DNA of 64,000 nucleotides, from contig JBBKWB010000018.1 in NCBI GenBank assembly GCA_037968755.1, positions 12,032 to 76,031 on the forward strand, written 5' to 3'. A program made the translations under genes and the position numbers. This document shows positions 44,085-51,687 of this stretch, one piece after another (the stretch's first letter is position 1; every line of letters begins with the position of its first letter). Under the pieces are notes generated by a model. That model was not told the DNA's origin and ran no database searches. It saw nothing but the letters and a program-made list of their open reading frames with translations. This stretch comes from Woeseia sp037968755 (GTDB taxonomy: Bacteria; Pseudomonadota; Gammaproteobacteria; Steroidobacterales; Woeseiaceae).

Positions 44085-44714
44085 ATGGCAGTAATTGCCA
44101 ATCGACGTTCTGTGATGACACTGTTTTCGAAACCCACGTGTATTCACAGTCACCGCACCCGACTCGTGCTTGCGGAAAAAAATATCAATATCGAGATTGC
44201 CAATGTCGACGGGCCTGATCTGCCTGAAGATCTCATGGATCTGAATCCGTATCACACCGTGCCGACTCTCGTCGATCGCGACCTGGTTCTTTACGACTCG
44301 CGGGTCATCATCGAGTACCTGGACGAGCGTTTTCCGCATCCGCCGCTGATGCCGGTCGATCCTGTCACTCGCGCGCAATTCCGCCTCGCGCTGTTTCGTA
44401 TCGAAACCGATTGGTACCAGTTAGCCGAACAATTTGAGGCGGATGGCGAACGCAAACTAGGCGCGAAATCCAAGAAGCTGCTGCGCGAGAGCATACTTGC
44501 CAGCGTGGATCTGTTTGCGGCTGGAACATACTTCCTGAGCGAAGACTTCTCGTTGGTTGATTGCAGCATTGCACCGATACTCTGGCGGCTGCCAATCTAC
44601 GGTATCGACCTGGGTTCGCAGGCCGAGCCGATTGAGGAGTATATGAAACGCGTATTCGAGCGGCCGTCCTTCCAGGACAGCCTGACAGAGCTTGAGCAGG
44701 AAATGCGGATGTAG
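44085..44714 (+). CDS. sspA: Stringent starvation protein A
   Basis: GST-fold RNA-polymerase-associated protein (209 residues). The thioredoxin-like half begins SVMTLFSKPTCIHSHRTRLV and carries NPYHTVPTLVDRDLVLYDSR. The all-helical half has YFLSEDFSLVDCSIAPILWR and the conserved Pro/His stretch ERFPHPPLMPVD. It has no glutathione transferase activity in E. coli, where it acts in stress and phage transcription. AAGGGG precedes the ATG. sspB follows, as in many gammaproteobacteria. Confidence 0.94.
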   Translation: MAVIANRRSVMTLFSKPTCIHSHRTRLVLAEKNINIEIANVDGPDLPEDLMDLNPYHTVPTLVDRDLVLYDSRVIIEYLDERFPHPPLMPVDPVTRAQFRLALFRIETDWYQLAEQFEADGERKLGAKSKKLLRESILASVDLFAAGTYFLSEDFSLVDCSIAPILWRLPIYGIDLGSQAEPIEEYMKRVFERPSFQDSLTELEQEMRM

Positions 44715-44716
44715 TG

Positions 44717-44847
44717 ACGCGCCCGCCGGCGCGTTGCAGGGTCTGACGGCTGCGAATTCACAATGGTATTCTTGGTTTGCGTCGCTGATCGTCACCGCAA
44801 GGTGGCCTTGTGCCGGTCGCCACAGCTCTTCAATGGCGAGCTGTGGC
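44717..44847 (+). other. Two hairpins in the sspA-sspB spacer
   Basis: ACGCGCC-cgcc-GGCGCGT (44717-44734) begins within three bases of the sspA stop. GCCACAGCTC (44819-44828) pairs with GAGCTGTGGC (44838-44847) about 30 bases before the sspB start, next to its AGGAG. Neither has a T-run. The second could affect access to the sspB ribosome-binding site. Confidence 0.5.
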
Positions 44848-44875
44848 CGTCAGCGCCGGGTCAGGAGTATTTGCA

Positions 44876-45274
44876 TTGAGCCATACCAGTCGCTCAAAAA
44901 GACCGTATCTCATTCGTGCCATGCATGAATGGATGGGCGACAACGGCAATACGCCACACATTGTCGTTGATGCGGGTGTTGATGGCGTGCAGGTGCCAAC
45001 CGAGCACGTCAAGGATGGCAAGATCATCCTGAATATCAGCCATTCCGCAGCGCATAACCTGAAACTCACTAACGACGGTGTCAGCTTTCGTGCACGGTTC
45101 TCCGGTAATCCGTTTGATGTCTGGGTGCCGGTCAGCTCCGTGCTCGGCATTTATGCCAAGGAAACCGGGCAGGGGATGATTTTCTCGCAAGGTGCGGATC
45201 AACCGGAGCCACCGGATCCGGAACAAAAAGACCTCACGAAAGGCAATCGCTCGCATCTCAAGGTGGTCAAGTAA
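44876..45274 (+). CDS. sspB: ClpXP specificity adaptor SspB
   Basis: 132 residues from TTG 44876 (LSHTSRSKRPYLIRAMHEWM), with AGGAG eight bases upstream. The open frame extends to 44810 but the family starts at SKRPYL. The SspB fold is seen in PHIVVDAGVDGVQVPTEHV, ILNISHSAAHNLKL and NPFDVWVPVSSVLGIYAKETG, followed by a flexible acidic tail ending LKVVK, the ClpX-binding C-terminus. It delivers ssrA-tagged proteins to ClpXP. Confidence 0.93.
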   Translation: MSHTSRSKRPYLIRAMHEWMGDNGNTPHIVVDAGVDGVQVPTEHVKDGKIILNISHSAAHNLKLTNDGVSFRARFSGNPFDVWVPVSSVLGIYAKETGQGMIFSQGADQPEPPDPEQKDLTKGNRSHLKVVK

Positions 45275-45325
45275 GGACGTCGCGGTGGCGACCTGGGCGA
45301 TAGCGGCCTGGGTTAGTGCGCGGTT

Positions 45326-45916
45326 TCAGGCTCCGCCGAGCAGATTCGTATCAATAAGGTCGCACAAACAATGAATGACCACGAGGTGTACTTCCTGGAT
45401 GCGGGCGGTACGCTCGGCGGGTACCCGTATTTCGACATCGCTGTCTGCGATCAGGTCTGCCATGCGGCCGCCGTCACGGCCGCTTAGTGCCACGACAGTC
45501 ATGCCGCGTTCATGTGCGGCATCAATCGCCCGACATACGTTTTCGGAGTTGCCTGAAGTTGATATGGCCAACAGCACATCGGCCGGCCGGCCCAATGCAC
45601 GAACCTGTTTGGCAAAAATATCTTCGTAGCAATAGTCGTTGGCGATCGAGGTCAGGGTAGACGAGTCCGTCGTCAGTGCCATCGCGGGCAGGCCCGGCCG
45701 TTCCATCTCGAAGCGGTTCAGCAATTCAGACGAAAAATGCTGCGCATCGCCCGCCGATCCGCCATTACCGCAACTCAGGATCTTGCCTTCCTGAAGCAGT
45801 GAATTACTCATCATTTGTCCGCCGCGGACTATGCTCTCGGGCAGCTCTGCCTGGGCGGACTGTTTGCAGCGGATACTCTCCGCAAAATGTTCGCGAACGC
45901 GTGCTAGGAGGTCCAT
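45326..45916 (-). CDS. diaA: SIS-domain DnaA initiator-associating protein
   Basis: 196 residues from ATG 45914-45916 (MDLLARVREHFAESIRCKQS). GmhA-like SIS fold: LSCGNGGSAGDAQHFSSELL, STSGNSENVCRAIDAAHERG, and HLVVIHCLCDLIDTNL at the C-terminus. By sequence alone GmhA (sedoheptulose-7-P isomerase) is possible. The neighbours yraN and lpoA are the DiaA context of E. coli, so DiaA is favoured. It starts seven bases after yraN. Confidence 0.85.
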   Translation of the reverse strand: MDLLARVREHFAESIRCKQSAQAELPESIVRGGQMMSNSLLQEGKILSCGNGGSAGDAQHFSSELLNRFEMERPGLPAMALTTDSSTLTSIANDYCYEDIFAKQVRALGRPADVLLAISTSGNSENVCRAIDAAHERGMTVVALSGRDGGRMADLIADSDVEIRVPAERTARIQEVHLVVIHCLCDLIDTNLLGGA

Positions 45917-45923
45917 GCGGTCT

Positions 45924-46301
45924 TCATGCTCCGGGTCTGAAGGCGTCTTTGATCCATTGTAGCGCGGAATGTCCGGCGGACCGACCGTCAATTGCTATGA
46001 CGTCAAATCGGACCGGCCGATCCTGCAGAGGTTTACGGCGCGCCAGATACCAGGCCGCCGCCAGTGCCAGTTTGCGTTGCTTGCGGGAGTCCACACTGGT
46101 TGCGGCGTCGAGCTTGTTGCCAGCGCGCCGATAGCGCACTTCGACAAATACCAGGACAGGACCGTCCTGCATGACCAGATCGATTTCGCCGAAACGGCAG
46201 CGCACGTTGCGGTCAATATTCTGCAGGCCGCGCTTCTGGAGCCACTGCAGCGCGAATGCTTCGGCTGCCTTGCCCCTGTCGAGGTGTGCCGCGTCCGGCA
46301 T
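45924..46301 (-). CDS. yraN: UPF0102 (YraN) family protein
   Basis: 125 residues from ATG 46299-46301 (MPDAAHLDRGKAAEAFALQW). Nuclease-like core: CRFGEIDLVMQDGPVLVFVE with VRYRRAG, the E-x-D...V-E-V-[RK] pattern of restriction-endonuclease folds, so a nuclease role is plausible but unproven. It starts five bases after the lpoA stop, and diaA follows. Confidence 0.9.
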   Translation of the reverse strand: MPDAAHLDRGKAAEAFALQWLQKRGLQNIDRNVRCRFGEIDLVMQDGPVLVFVEVRYRRAGNKLDAATSVDSRKQRKLALAAAWYLARRKPLQDRPVRFDVIAIDGRSAGHSALQWIKDAFRPGA

Positions 46302-46306
46302 GTCGC

Positions 46307-48259
46307 CTAGCGATCGGTGCTGCGATCGCTCCAATCCGGTTGTTCGACCGGCACCACATCATCGGGGAACTCATCGTCAGGAAAATCGCTGTCTTCCTGA
46401 AGCCGGCGGCGCAGCCTGTCGTCGCTTGGTGCGGCTACTGGCTGGCCCCGTTCAAAACGCGCCCAGGCCAGGCGCCGGTGCACACGACCCTCTGCATCGA
46501 GATACAGGCGACCGCTTGCGCCATCAATTTCCGGCATGTCGCCGATACGCGAATTGAACAACGCACCGACCAGGTGCCAGGCGTCGTAGCCCAGCGCATG
46601 CAGGCGGCCAAGCCGGCGCTCTGCGGGCAGGTGTTGGTTGTACAGGCCAGGCATCTCCGCGATCCAGGGTTGCGGCGCAATAATCCACGGTGTGTCGGCA
46701 AACATCAGACCATTCAGATCCGAGTTGGAGCGACCGTCCTGTGCGTAAACACGCGACGTTGAGTACACGGGTAAGTCCCCGGCGTAGTGAAACTTGAGTT
46801 GCGATTTCAGCAATCGACCGGCCGGTGCCGTCGCTGCCAGGAATATAAACTCGGCATCCTGGCGACGGCGCGGGTCGTACTGCAACGGGCTGCCGATATT
46901 GGCACGCAGTCGCTGGTAGCGCTGATGACTCTGCGTCAGCAACATGAGGTTCTCAATTTCGAACGCGAAGTCCTGTTTGTCAGCTTCATAGTCACGTGCT
47001 TGCAACAGCGTGCCGCCACCGGCCTCAAACGCTGCGGCAAAGCTGTTGAGCAAACGACGTCCCCAGTCATTCCGTGGCACCAGTGCGAGGGCCCGCCGAT
47101 GGCCATCCTCCAAAGCGCGGTGCGCTGCTGCGGTCGCTTCGTCTTCAGGCGACAACGCGAATTGATACAAGCCAGGTGGCGCCAGTAAATTGTCTGGCAG
47201 GTAATTCAGGGTCAGCACTGGTATGGGCAGCAGGCTTTCGGTCGCGATAGCCGTAACGCCGTTACGCAACAACGGGCCGACTACGAATTCAGCACCATCA
47301 TTCACAGCGAGTCTGTACGCGGCCGCCGCGCCACGTTCCGAATCGTAAACGCGAACCTGCTGTTCGCTGCCGAGTTCATTGACGTCTGCGAAGTAGGCGC
47401 CCAGGAAGCCGTTCTGGACGGCTTTGCCGGCCACAGCGTTGCTGCCACTCAATGGCAACAGCAATGCGATTTGTCGCGGAAAGCCGAGTTCACCTACAGC
47501 AGGCAGGTCCATGTCCGCGAGCAGTTCCATGGCGGGATGTTCTGAAAACTCGTCCTGCCAGCGCTGCACGCCGTTAGCCCAGGCAACGCCCTGCTGGCCG
47601 GTCGAGGTTGCCAGCGCACCCAGGGAAAGCCAGCCGCGCACTTCCGGGTCGTTGCTAAGATCGATTGCGGCACGCAGGTTGCGTGGTCTGCTAACCAACA
47701 GGCCGGCCCAAAGTCGTTGCCGGTTGCGCTCTACGTCACGGGCATCGCTCAGGGCTTCCTCACGTTGACGATAAAGTTGTAAGGCCCGAATCGGGTCGCC
47801 CTTCTGGAACCAGGCATCGGCATGCAGTGCCGCGACTCGCAGGCGGCGTTCCTGCGGCAACGGCTGCCGTGACAAGGGTTCCAGCAACGCGAGCGCGTCG
47901 TCGGGGCGGCCTTCCCACAGCGCCAGTGCCGCGGCGTCGCTGCTCCACAGCCATAACAACTCACCACCGGCAGGCGCGGGAATGCGGCGAAGTGCGGTAC
48001 GCGCGCGGCGGCCATCGCCGGCCTCAAGCCATTGCTCGATGGCCAGCAAGGTCAGGCGTTGTCGCTCGGCGCCCTCAGCCTCGCTGGCGAGGCCAATGTA
48101 TTGCCCGGCGGCGTCTTCGTAATTGCCGCTTTCGGCGAGGCGTTCGGCGCGCCGTTCGCCCGAGCTGCCAGGCATGCCGGTCGTTGCACAGCCGCCCAAC
48201 AGTACTGCAATCAACAGCAGGAGCAGGGGACGGTAGTAATTGTGTACTCTGTGATTCAT
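46307..48259 (-). CDS. lpoA: Penicillin-binding protein activator LpoA
   Basis: 650-residue outer-membrane lipoprotein from ATG 48257-48259. Signal NHRVHNYYRPLLLLLIAVLL with lipobox LGGC (Cys near 25). The TPR-like N-terminal half (about 40-280, rich in Ala/Leu helices) is followed by a periplasmic-binding-protein-like half from QIALLLPLSGSNAVAGKAVQ, including ILVIG-type strands and YEADKQDFAFEIENL. In E. coli LpoA stimulates PBP1A from the outer membrane. It is divergent from rsmI. Confidence 0.93.
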   Translation of the reverse strand: MNHRVHNYYRPLLLLLIAVLLGGCATTGMPGSSGERRAERLAESGNYEDAAGQYIGLASEAEGAERQRLTLLAIEQWLEAGDGRRARTALRRIPAPAGGELLWLWSSDAAALALWEGRPDDALALLEPLSRQPLPQERRLRVAALHADAWFQKGDPIRALQLYRQREEALSDARDVERNRQRLWAGLLVSRPRNLRAAIDLSNDPEVRGWLSLGALATSTGQQGVAWANGVQRWQDEFSEHPAMELLADMDLPAVGELGFPRQIALLLPLSGSNAVAGKAVQNGFLGAYFADVNELGSEQQVRVYDSERGAAAAYRLAVNDGAEFVVGPLLRNGVTAIATESLLPIPVLTLNYLPDNLLAPPGLYQFALSPEDEATAAAHRALEDGHRRALALVPRNDWGRRLLNSFAAAFEAGGGTLLQARDYEADKQDFAFEIENLMLLTQSHQRYQRLRANIGSPLQYDPRRRQDAEFIFLAATAPAGRLLKSQLKFHYAGDLPVYSTSRVYAQDGRSNSDLNGLMFADTPWIIAPQPWIAEMPGLYNQHLPAERRLGRLHALGYDAWHLVGALFNSRIGDMPEIDGASGRLYLDAEGRVHRRLAWARFERGQPVAAPSDDRLRRRLQEDSDFPDDEFPDDVVPVEQPDWSDRSTDR

Positions 48260-48365
48260 AAGTTCGCCAGGCCTTCGCGATACCGCTGAGATGCAAGTTG
48301 CAGTATGCAACCGGTGGACAGCAGGTTAAACCGGCGAATGCCGTTGCTTTGCAGGAATTTACAGA

Positions 48366-49232
48366 TTGACTGACGGTACCTTGTTCGTGGTTGCGACGCC
48401 CATCGGCAACCGTGAAGATCTTTCGCCCCGTGCGCGCCAGGTTCTCGCCGAGGTCGAACTCGTCGCATCCGAGGATACCCGCCGCACCGGGCGATTACTA
48501 TCGCATTTCGGCATCAACGTACGCCAGCTGGCGTTGCATGAACACAATGAAAGCGCTGCCAGCGAACGCATCATAGCAAGCCTCGCCGAAGGTAAATCAG
48601 TGGCTCTCGTCAGCGATGCGGGCACGCCACTCATCAGTGATCCGGGCTACCGCCTGTTACGGATGGCGCACGAAGCGGGGATGCGGGTGAGCCCGCTGCC
48701 TGGGCCCTGCGCCTTAATTGCGGCCGTGTCGGTCGCGGGTCTGCCGACCGACCGCTTTTGTTTCGAAGGCTTTCTGCCGGCCAGGCGCGCTGCCAGGCGG
48801 GCGCGGCTTACGGAGCTCAAGGCGGAGAGCCGGACCCTGATTTTCTACGAAGCAGTGCACCGCATTGCCGATGCCGTCAGCGACCTCGGAGAGGTTTTCG
48901 GTACAGAGCGAGAGGCTTTCATCGGCCGCGAAATCAGCAAACTGCATGAACAGTGCGTATTCGCGCCGCTGGGAACACTGTCCACGCAGCTGGCCGAGGG
49001 TGCCATCGTTTCTAAAGGCGAGTTTGTGCTGGTCGTTGCGGGCGCACAAGCGAGTAACCCGGCTGCTGGCGGCCAAATCGATGGCGATGCCTTATTGAGC
49101 CGTCTCGTCGCCGTCATGCCACCGCGCCAGGCCGTCGATATCGTCGCCGAGCTCAGCGGCGAGCGCCGCAATGCGGTCTACCGGCGCATGCTTGAACTGA
49201 CTGCCGACAATCCCGCCAATGACGAGTCCTGA
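48366..49232 (+). CDS. rsmI: 16S rRNA 2'-O-methyltransferase RsmI
   Basis: Methylates C1402 of 16S rRNA (288 residues). TTG start at 48366 with AGGAAT about nine bases upstream. Tetrapyrrole-methylase fold: GTLFVVATPIGNREDLSPRA, VASEDTRRTGRLLSHFGI, ALVSDAGTPLISDPGYRLL and GFLPARRAARRARL are standard. It is divergent from lpoA as in E. coli, and its stop is 28 bases before the RNase P RNA. Confidence 0.96.
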   Translation: MTDGTLFVVATPIGNREDLSPRARQVLAEVELVASEDTRRTGRLLSHFGINVRQLALHEHNESAASERIIASLAEGKSVALVSDAGTPLISDPGYRLLRMAHEAGMRVSPLPGPCALIAAVSVAGLPTDRFCFEGFLPARRAARRARLTELKAESRTLIFYEAVHRIADAVSDLGEVFGTEREAFIGREISKLHEQCVFAPLGTLSTQLAEGAIVSKGEFVLVVAGAQASNPAAGGQIDGDALLSRLVAVMPPRQAVDIVAELSGERRNAVYRRMLELTADNPANDES

Positions 49233-49260
49233 GCGCCGGTAAATGCAGTATCATGCGCGC

Positions 49261-49643
49261 GCAGCAAGGCAGGGGTCGGCCAGGCAACCGCGGCGGGCAT
49301 TGCTCGTCGAGGAAAGTCCGGGCTCCTTCGGACACGACGCCAGGTAACGCCTGGAGGGCGCAAGCCCATGGAAAGTGCCACAGAAAATTACCGCCTAAGC
49401 GCTTTGGCGCCGGTAAGGGTGAAAAGGTGCGGTAAGAGCGCACCGCGCGGGTGGCAACATTCCGCGGCTAGGTAAACCCCGTCGGGAGCAAGACCAAATA
49501 GGGGAGTAGGTCAGCCTTGCGCTGGCACCGCCGGTCCCGAGCGGACTCCCGGGTAGGTTGCTTGAGGCAGTCGGTGACGGCTGTCCCAGATGAATGGTTG
49601 TCCTCGACAGAACCCGGCTTACGGCTGACCCCTGTCTTGCTGC
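49261..49643 (+). ncRNA. rnpB: RNase P RNA, bacterial class A
   Basis: Catalytic RNA that matures the 5' end of tRNAs. The 5' conserved region GAGGAAAGTCCGGGCTCC is at 49309-49326 and the 3' conserved ACAGAACCCGGCTTA is at 49607-49621. GCAGCAAGGCAGGGGTC (49261-49277) pairs over about 17 bp with GACCCCTGTCTTGCTGC (49627-49643) as helix P1, which defines the ends approximately. A TATCAT (49249-49254) is a fair -10. The precise mature ends may be a few bases inside P1. Open frames here are chance frames. Confidence 0.95.
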
Positions 49644-50003
49644 ACTCCTAAAAAAATTATAAAAAACATTAACTTACCCTGTATTATTCGACGCCATCGG
49701 GGTGTCCTGCGCAAGCCCACGCCGATTTGCCGGAGTAGCAGAGATGTCGGCTGTTGCAGACAGTCAATTCAGGGCTTATCGAGGAAGAAGCCTTAAGCGG
49801 TTGATTTATAGTTCTTATTGCTTGCCACAATTTGCCCGGATTCGGTCACAAAAACGCCCCTAAGTCCCTGTAGAACAAGAATTAATTCCAATCTTTGTTG
49901 ACGCTGGTCAGAGCCCTCAATATAGTGTCGAAAAGTGGAGAAAAGTGGGAGAAGGTGGGTCACGAGCCCCGGATAGGGTTCTACCGATCGCCAAACAATC
50001 ATC
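49644..50003. other. Intergenic region between rnpB and mraZ
   Basis: 360 bp. The first part is AT-rich (aaaaaaattataaaaaacatt) and could help end rnpB transcription. The middle (about 49680-49890) shows no gene or convincing motif. The last 110 bp carry the mraZ promoter and operator described separately. Confidence 0.6.
49898..49959 (+). promoter_or_regulatory. dcw promoter with MraZ-type operator
   Basis: TTGACG (49898-49903), 17 bp, TATAGT (49921-49926) is a near-consensus sigma-70 promoter. Just downstream are GTGGA (49935-49939), GTGGG (49945-49949) and GTGGG (49955-49959), spaced exactly 10 bp apart with five-base gaps. That matches the GTGGG-N5 tandem repeats to which MraZ binds in E. 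coli and other bacteria. MraZ is therefore expected to autoregulate the operon here. Confidence 0.85.
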
Positions 50004-50453
50004 ATGTTTCGTGGGGCAACCAAAGTCACGCTCGACGCCAAGGGGCGTCTCGCCATTCCGACCCGGTACCGGGAGCGGATAGCTGCGCGTTGTGACGGCC
50101 AGATGGTGGCCACGGTCGATCGGGATCACTGCCTGCTGTTGTACCCCCTCCCTGACTGGGAAGAGCTTGAGCGCAAGCTCGTGCGTCTTCCGAGCCTGAA
50201 CAAACAGGCCCGCCGTCTGCAGCGACTGATGGTGGGTTACGCCACCGAGCTGGAGCTCGATGGCAGTGGTCGCGTGTTGCTGTCTCGCGAGCTGCGTGAT
50301 TTCGCTGGCCTTGAGCGGACTGCAATCCTGATTGGCCAGGGCAACAAGTTTGAACTGTGGGACGAGGCTAGCTGGAACGAAAAACGGGATGAGTGGCTCG
50401 GCGAGGAAGATGACGGTGATCTGCCGGCTGAACTCGAATCGCTCTCTCTGTAA
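50004..50453 (+). CDS. mraZ: Transcriptional regulator MraZ
   Basis: 149-residue double SpoVT/AbrB-like protein, DNA-binding oligomeric ring. The first half has FRGATKVTLDAKGRLAIPTR and the second has ELDGSGRVLLSRELRDFAGL, the two conserved repeats with D-x-[KS]-G-R. It is first in the dcw operon and its repeats lie upstream. The C-terminal WLGEEDDGDLPAELESLSL is an acidic extension. The ribosome-binding site is weak. Confidence 0.96.
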   Translation: MFRGATKVTLDAKGRLAIPTRYRERIAARCDGQMVATVDRDHCLLLYPLPDWEELERKLVRLPSLNKQARRLQRLMVGYATELELDGSGRVLLSRELRDFAGLERTAILIGQGNKFELWDEASWNEKRDEWLGEEDDGDLPAELESLSL

Positions 50454-50467
50454 CGGGCCGTAAGCTT

Positions 50468-51400
50468 GTGGCAACGCATGCAGGTCCGCACGTTCCGGTG
50501 CTCCTTGCCCCGGTGCTGGAAGGACTGAATATCCAAAGTGGTGGTTGTTATGTCGATGGCACATTTGGCCGCGGCGGACACAGCCGAAAGATTCTGGAAC
50601 AACTCGGCCCGGATGGCCGGCTGCTGGCGGTAGATCGCGATCCGCAGGCAGTAAGCGCAGCAGACGCGCTGGCCACCGATCCGCGTTTTGCAATTGTGAA
50701 GGGTGAACTTGCAGAACTTGGTGAAATCGCGCGGGAACGCGGCATCTTTGGCGCAGTGGACGGATTGCTACTCGATCTCGGCGTCTCCTCGCCGCAATTG
50801 GATGACGCCGATCGAGGCTTCAGTTTCCGTAACGACGGACCGCTGGATATGCGCATGGACCCAACCTCGGGAAAAAGCGCAGCCGAATGGCTGGCGCAAG
50901 TGGATGAAAAGACCTTGATCAAGGTGTTGCGAGAATTCGGTGAAGAACGTTTCGCGCCCCGCATCGCGCGAGAAATTCTGCGTGTGCAGAAAACCGCGCC
51001 GATCACGCGCACAGCTGCGTTGGCCGAACTTGTTGCCAGCTGCGTGCCGGCGCGCGGGCAGCGAATTCATCCTGCAACAAAAACTTTTCAGGCTATTCGA
51101 ATCGCCGTGAACGAGGAGTTGTCGCAACTGGATGCGGTGTTGACCACCGTGCCGGGCTTGTTACGCAAGGGCGGGCGTTTCTGCGGCATCAGCTTTCATT
51201 CACTGGAAGACCGTCGTGTTAAACGCTTCCTGCGCGAGATGTCGCGCGAGCCGGAACAGTATCGCGGCATGCCCAGCATGCCCGACGAGTTGCGGCCACC
51301 GCTGCGAGTCGTTGGTAAAGCAATAAAAGCTACGGCCGCTGAAATCGAATTGAACAAGCGGGCGCGCAGCGCGCGGCTGCGCATTGCGGAGCGACTCTGA
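50468..51400 (+). CDS. rsmH: 16S rRNA (cytosine1402-N4)-methyltransferase RsmH
   Basis: 310 residues, GTG start at 50468. SAM-binding GCYVDGTFGRGGHSRKILEQ, the LLLDLGVSSPQLDDADRGFS motif and the C-terminal FCGISFHSLEDRRVKRFLRE are diagnostic. Adds the N4 methyl to C1402, whose 2'-O-methyl is made by RsmI in this same window. It begins 14 bases after mraZ and its stop shares one base with the ftsL start (TGATG). Confidence 0.97.
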   Translation: MATHAGPHVPVLLAPVLEGLNIQSGGCYVDGTFGRGGHSRKILEQLGPDGRLLAVDRDPQAVSAADALATDPRFAIVKGELAELGEIARERGIFGAVDGLLLDLGVSSPQLDDADRGFSFRNDGPLDMRMDPTSGKSAAEWLAQVDEKTLIKVLREFGEERFAPRIAREILRVQKTAPITRTAALAELVASCVPARGQRIHPATKTFQAIRIAVNEELSQLDAVLTTVPGLLRKGGRFCGISFHSLEDRRVKRFLREMSREPEQYRGMPSMPDELRPPLRVVGKAIKATAAEIELNKRARSARLRIAERL

Positions 51401-51687
51401 TGGCTTTTAAGTCTGCTCGCACGCCTGTCTTGCTGACCACGGTATTCGCCGTGGTGTGTGTGATTTCGGCGGTAGCGCTCGTGTACACAAAGCACGAGTC
51501 GCGGCGCTTGTTCGTACAGCTTGAAGCGCTGACGTCCGAACGCGACGAACTGAACATTGAGTGGGGGCAGCTGCAGATCGAGCAGAGCACTTGGGCAACG
51601 CATGCGCGTATTGAGCGCGTAGCGGCCGATGATCTGTCGCTGCAACGGCCCAAGGCGACGGAAATCTACGTAATTGAACGACAATGA
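51400..51687 (+). CDS. ftsL: Cell division protein FtsL
   Basis: 95 residues: short cytoplasmic N-terminus, one membrane helix (about 10-30, VLLTTVFAVVCVISAVALVY), then a periplasmic coiled coil (HESRRLFVQLEALTSERDEL) that would pair with FtsB, and a C-terminal RIERVAADDLSLQRPKATEI. Identity rests on topology and position between rsmH and ftsI. It overlaps ftsI by four bases. Confidence 0.93.
   Translation: MAFKSARTPVLLTTVFAVVCVISAVALVYTKHESRRLFVQLEALTSERDELNIEWGQLQIEQSTWATHARIERVAADDLSLQRPKATEIYVIERQ

Noticed and set aside
49253..49435. Small Arg-rich open frames within 49253-49443
   Set aside because: They coincide with RNase P RNA and are chance frames of a structured RNA.
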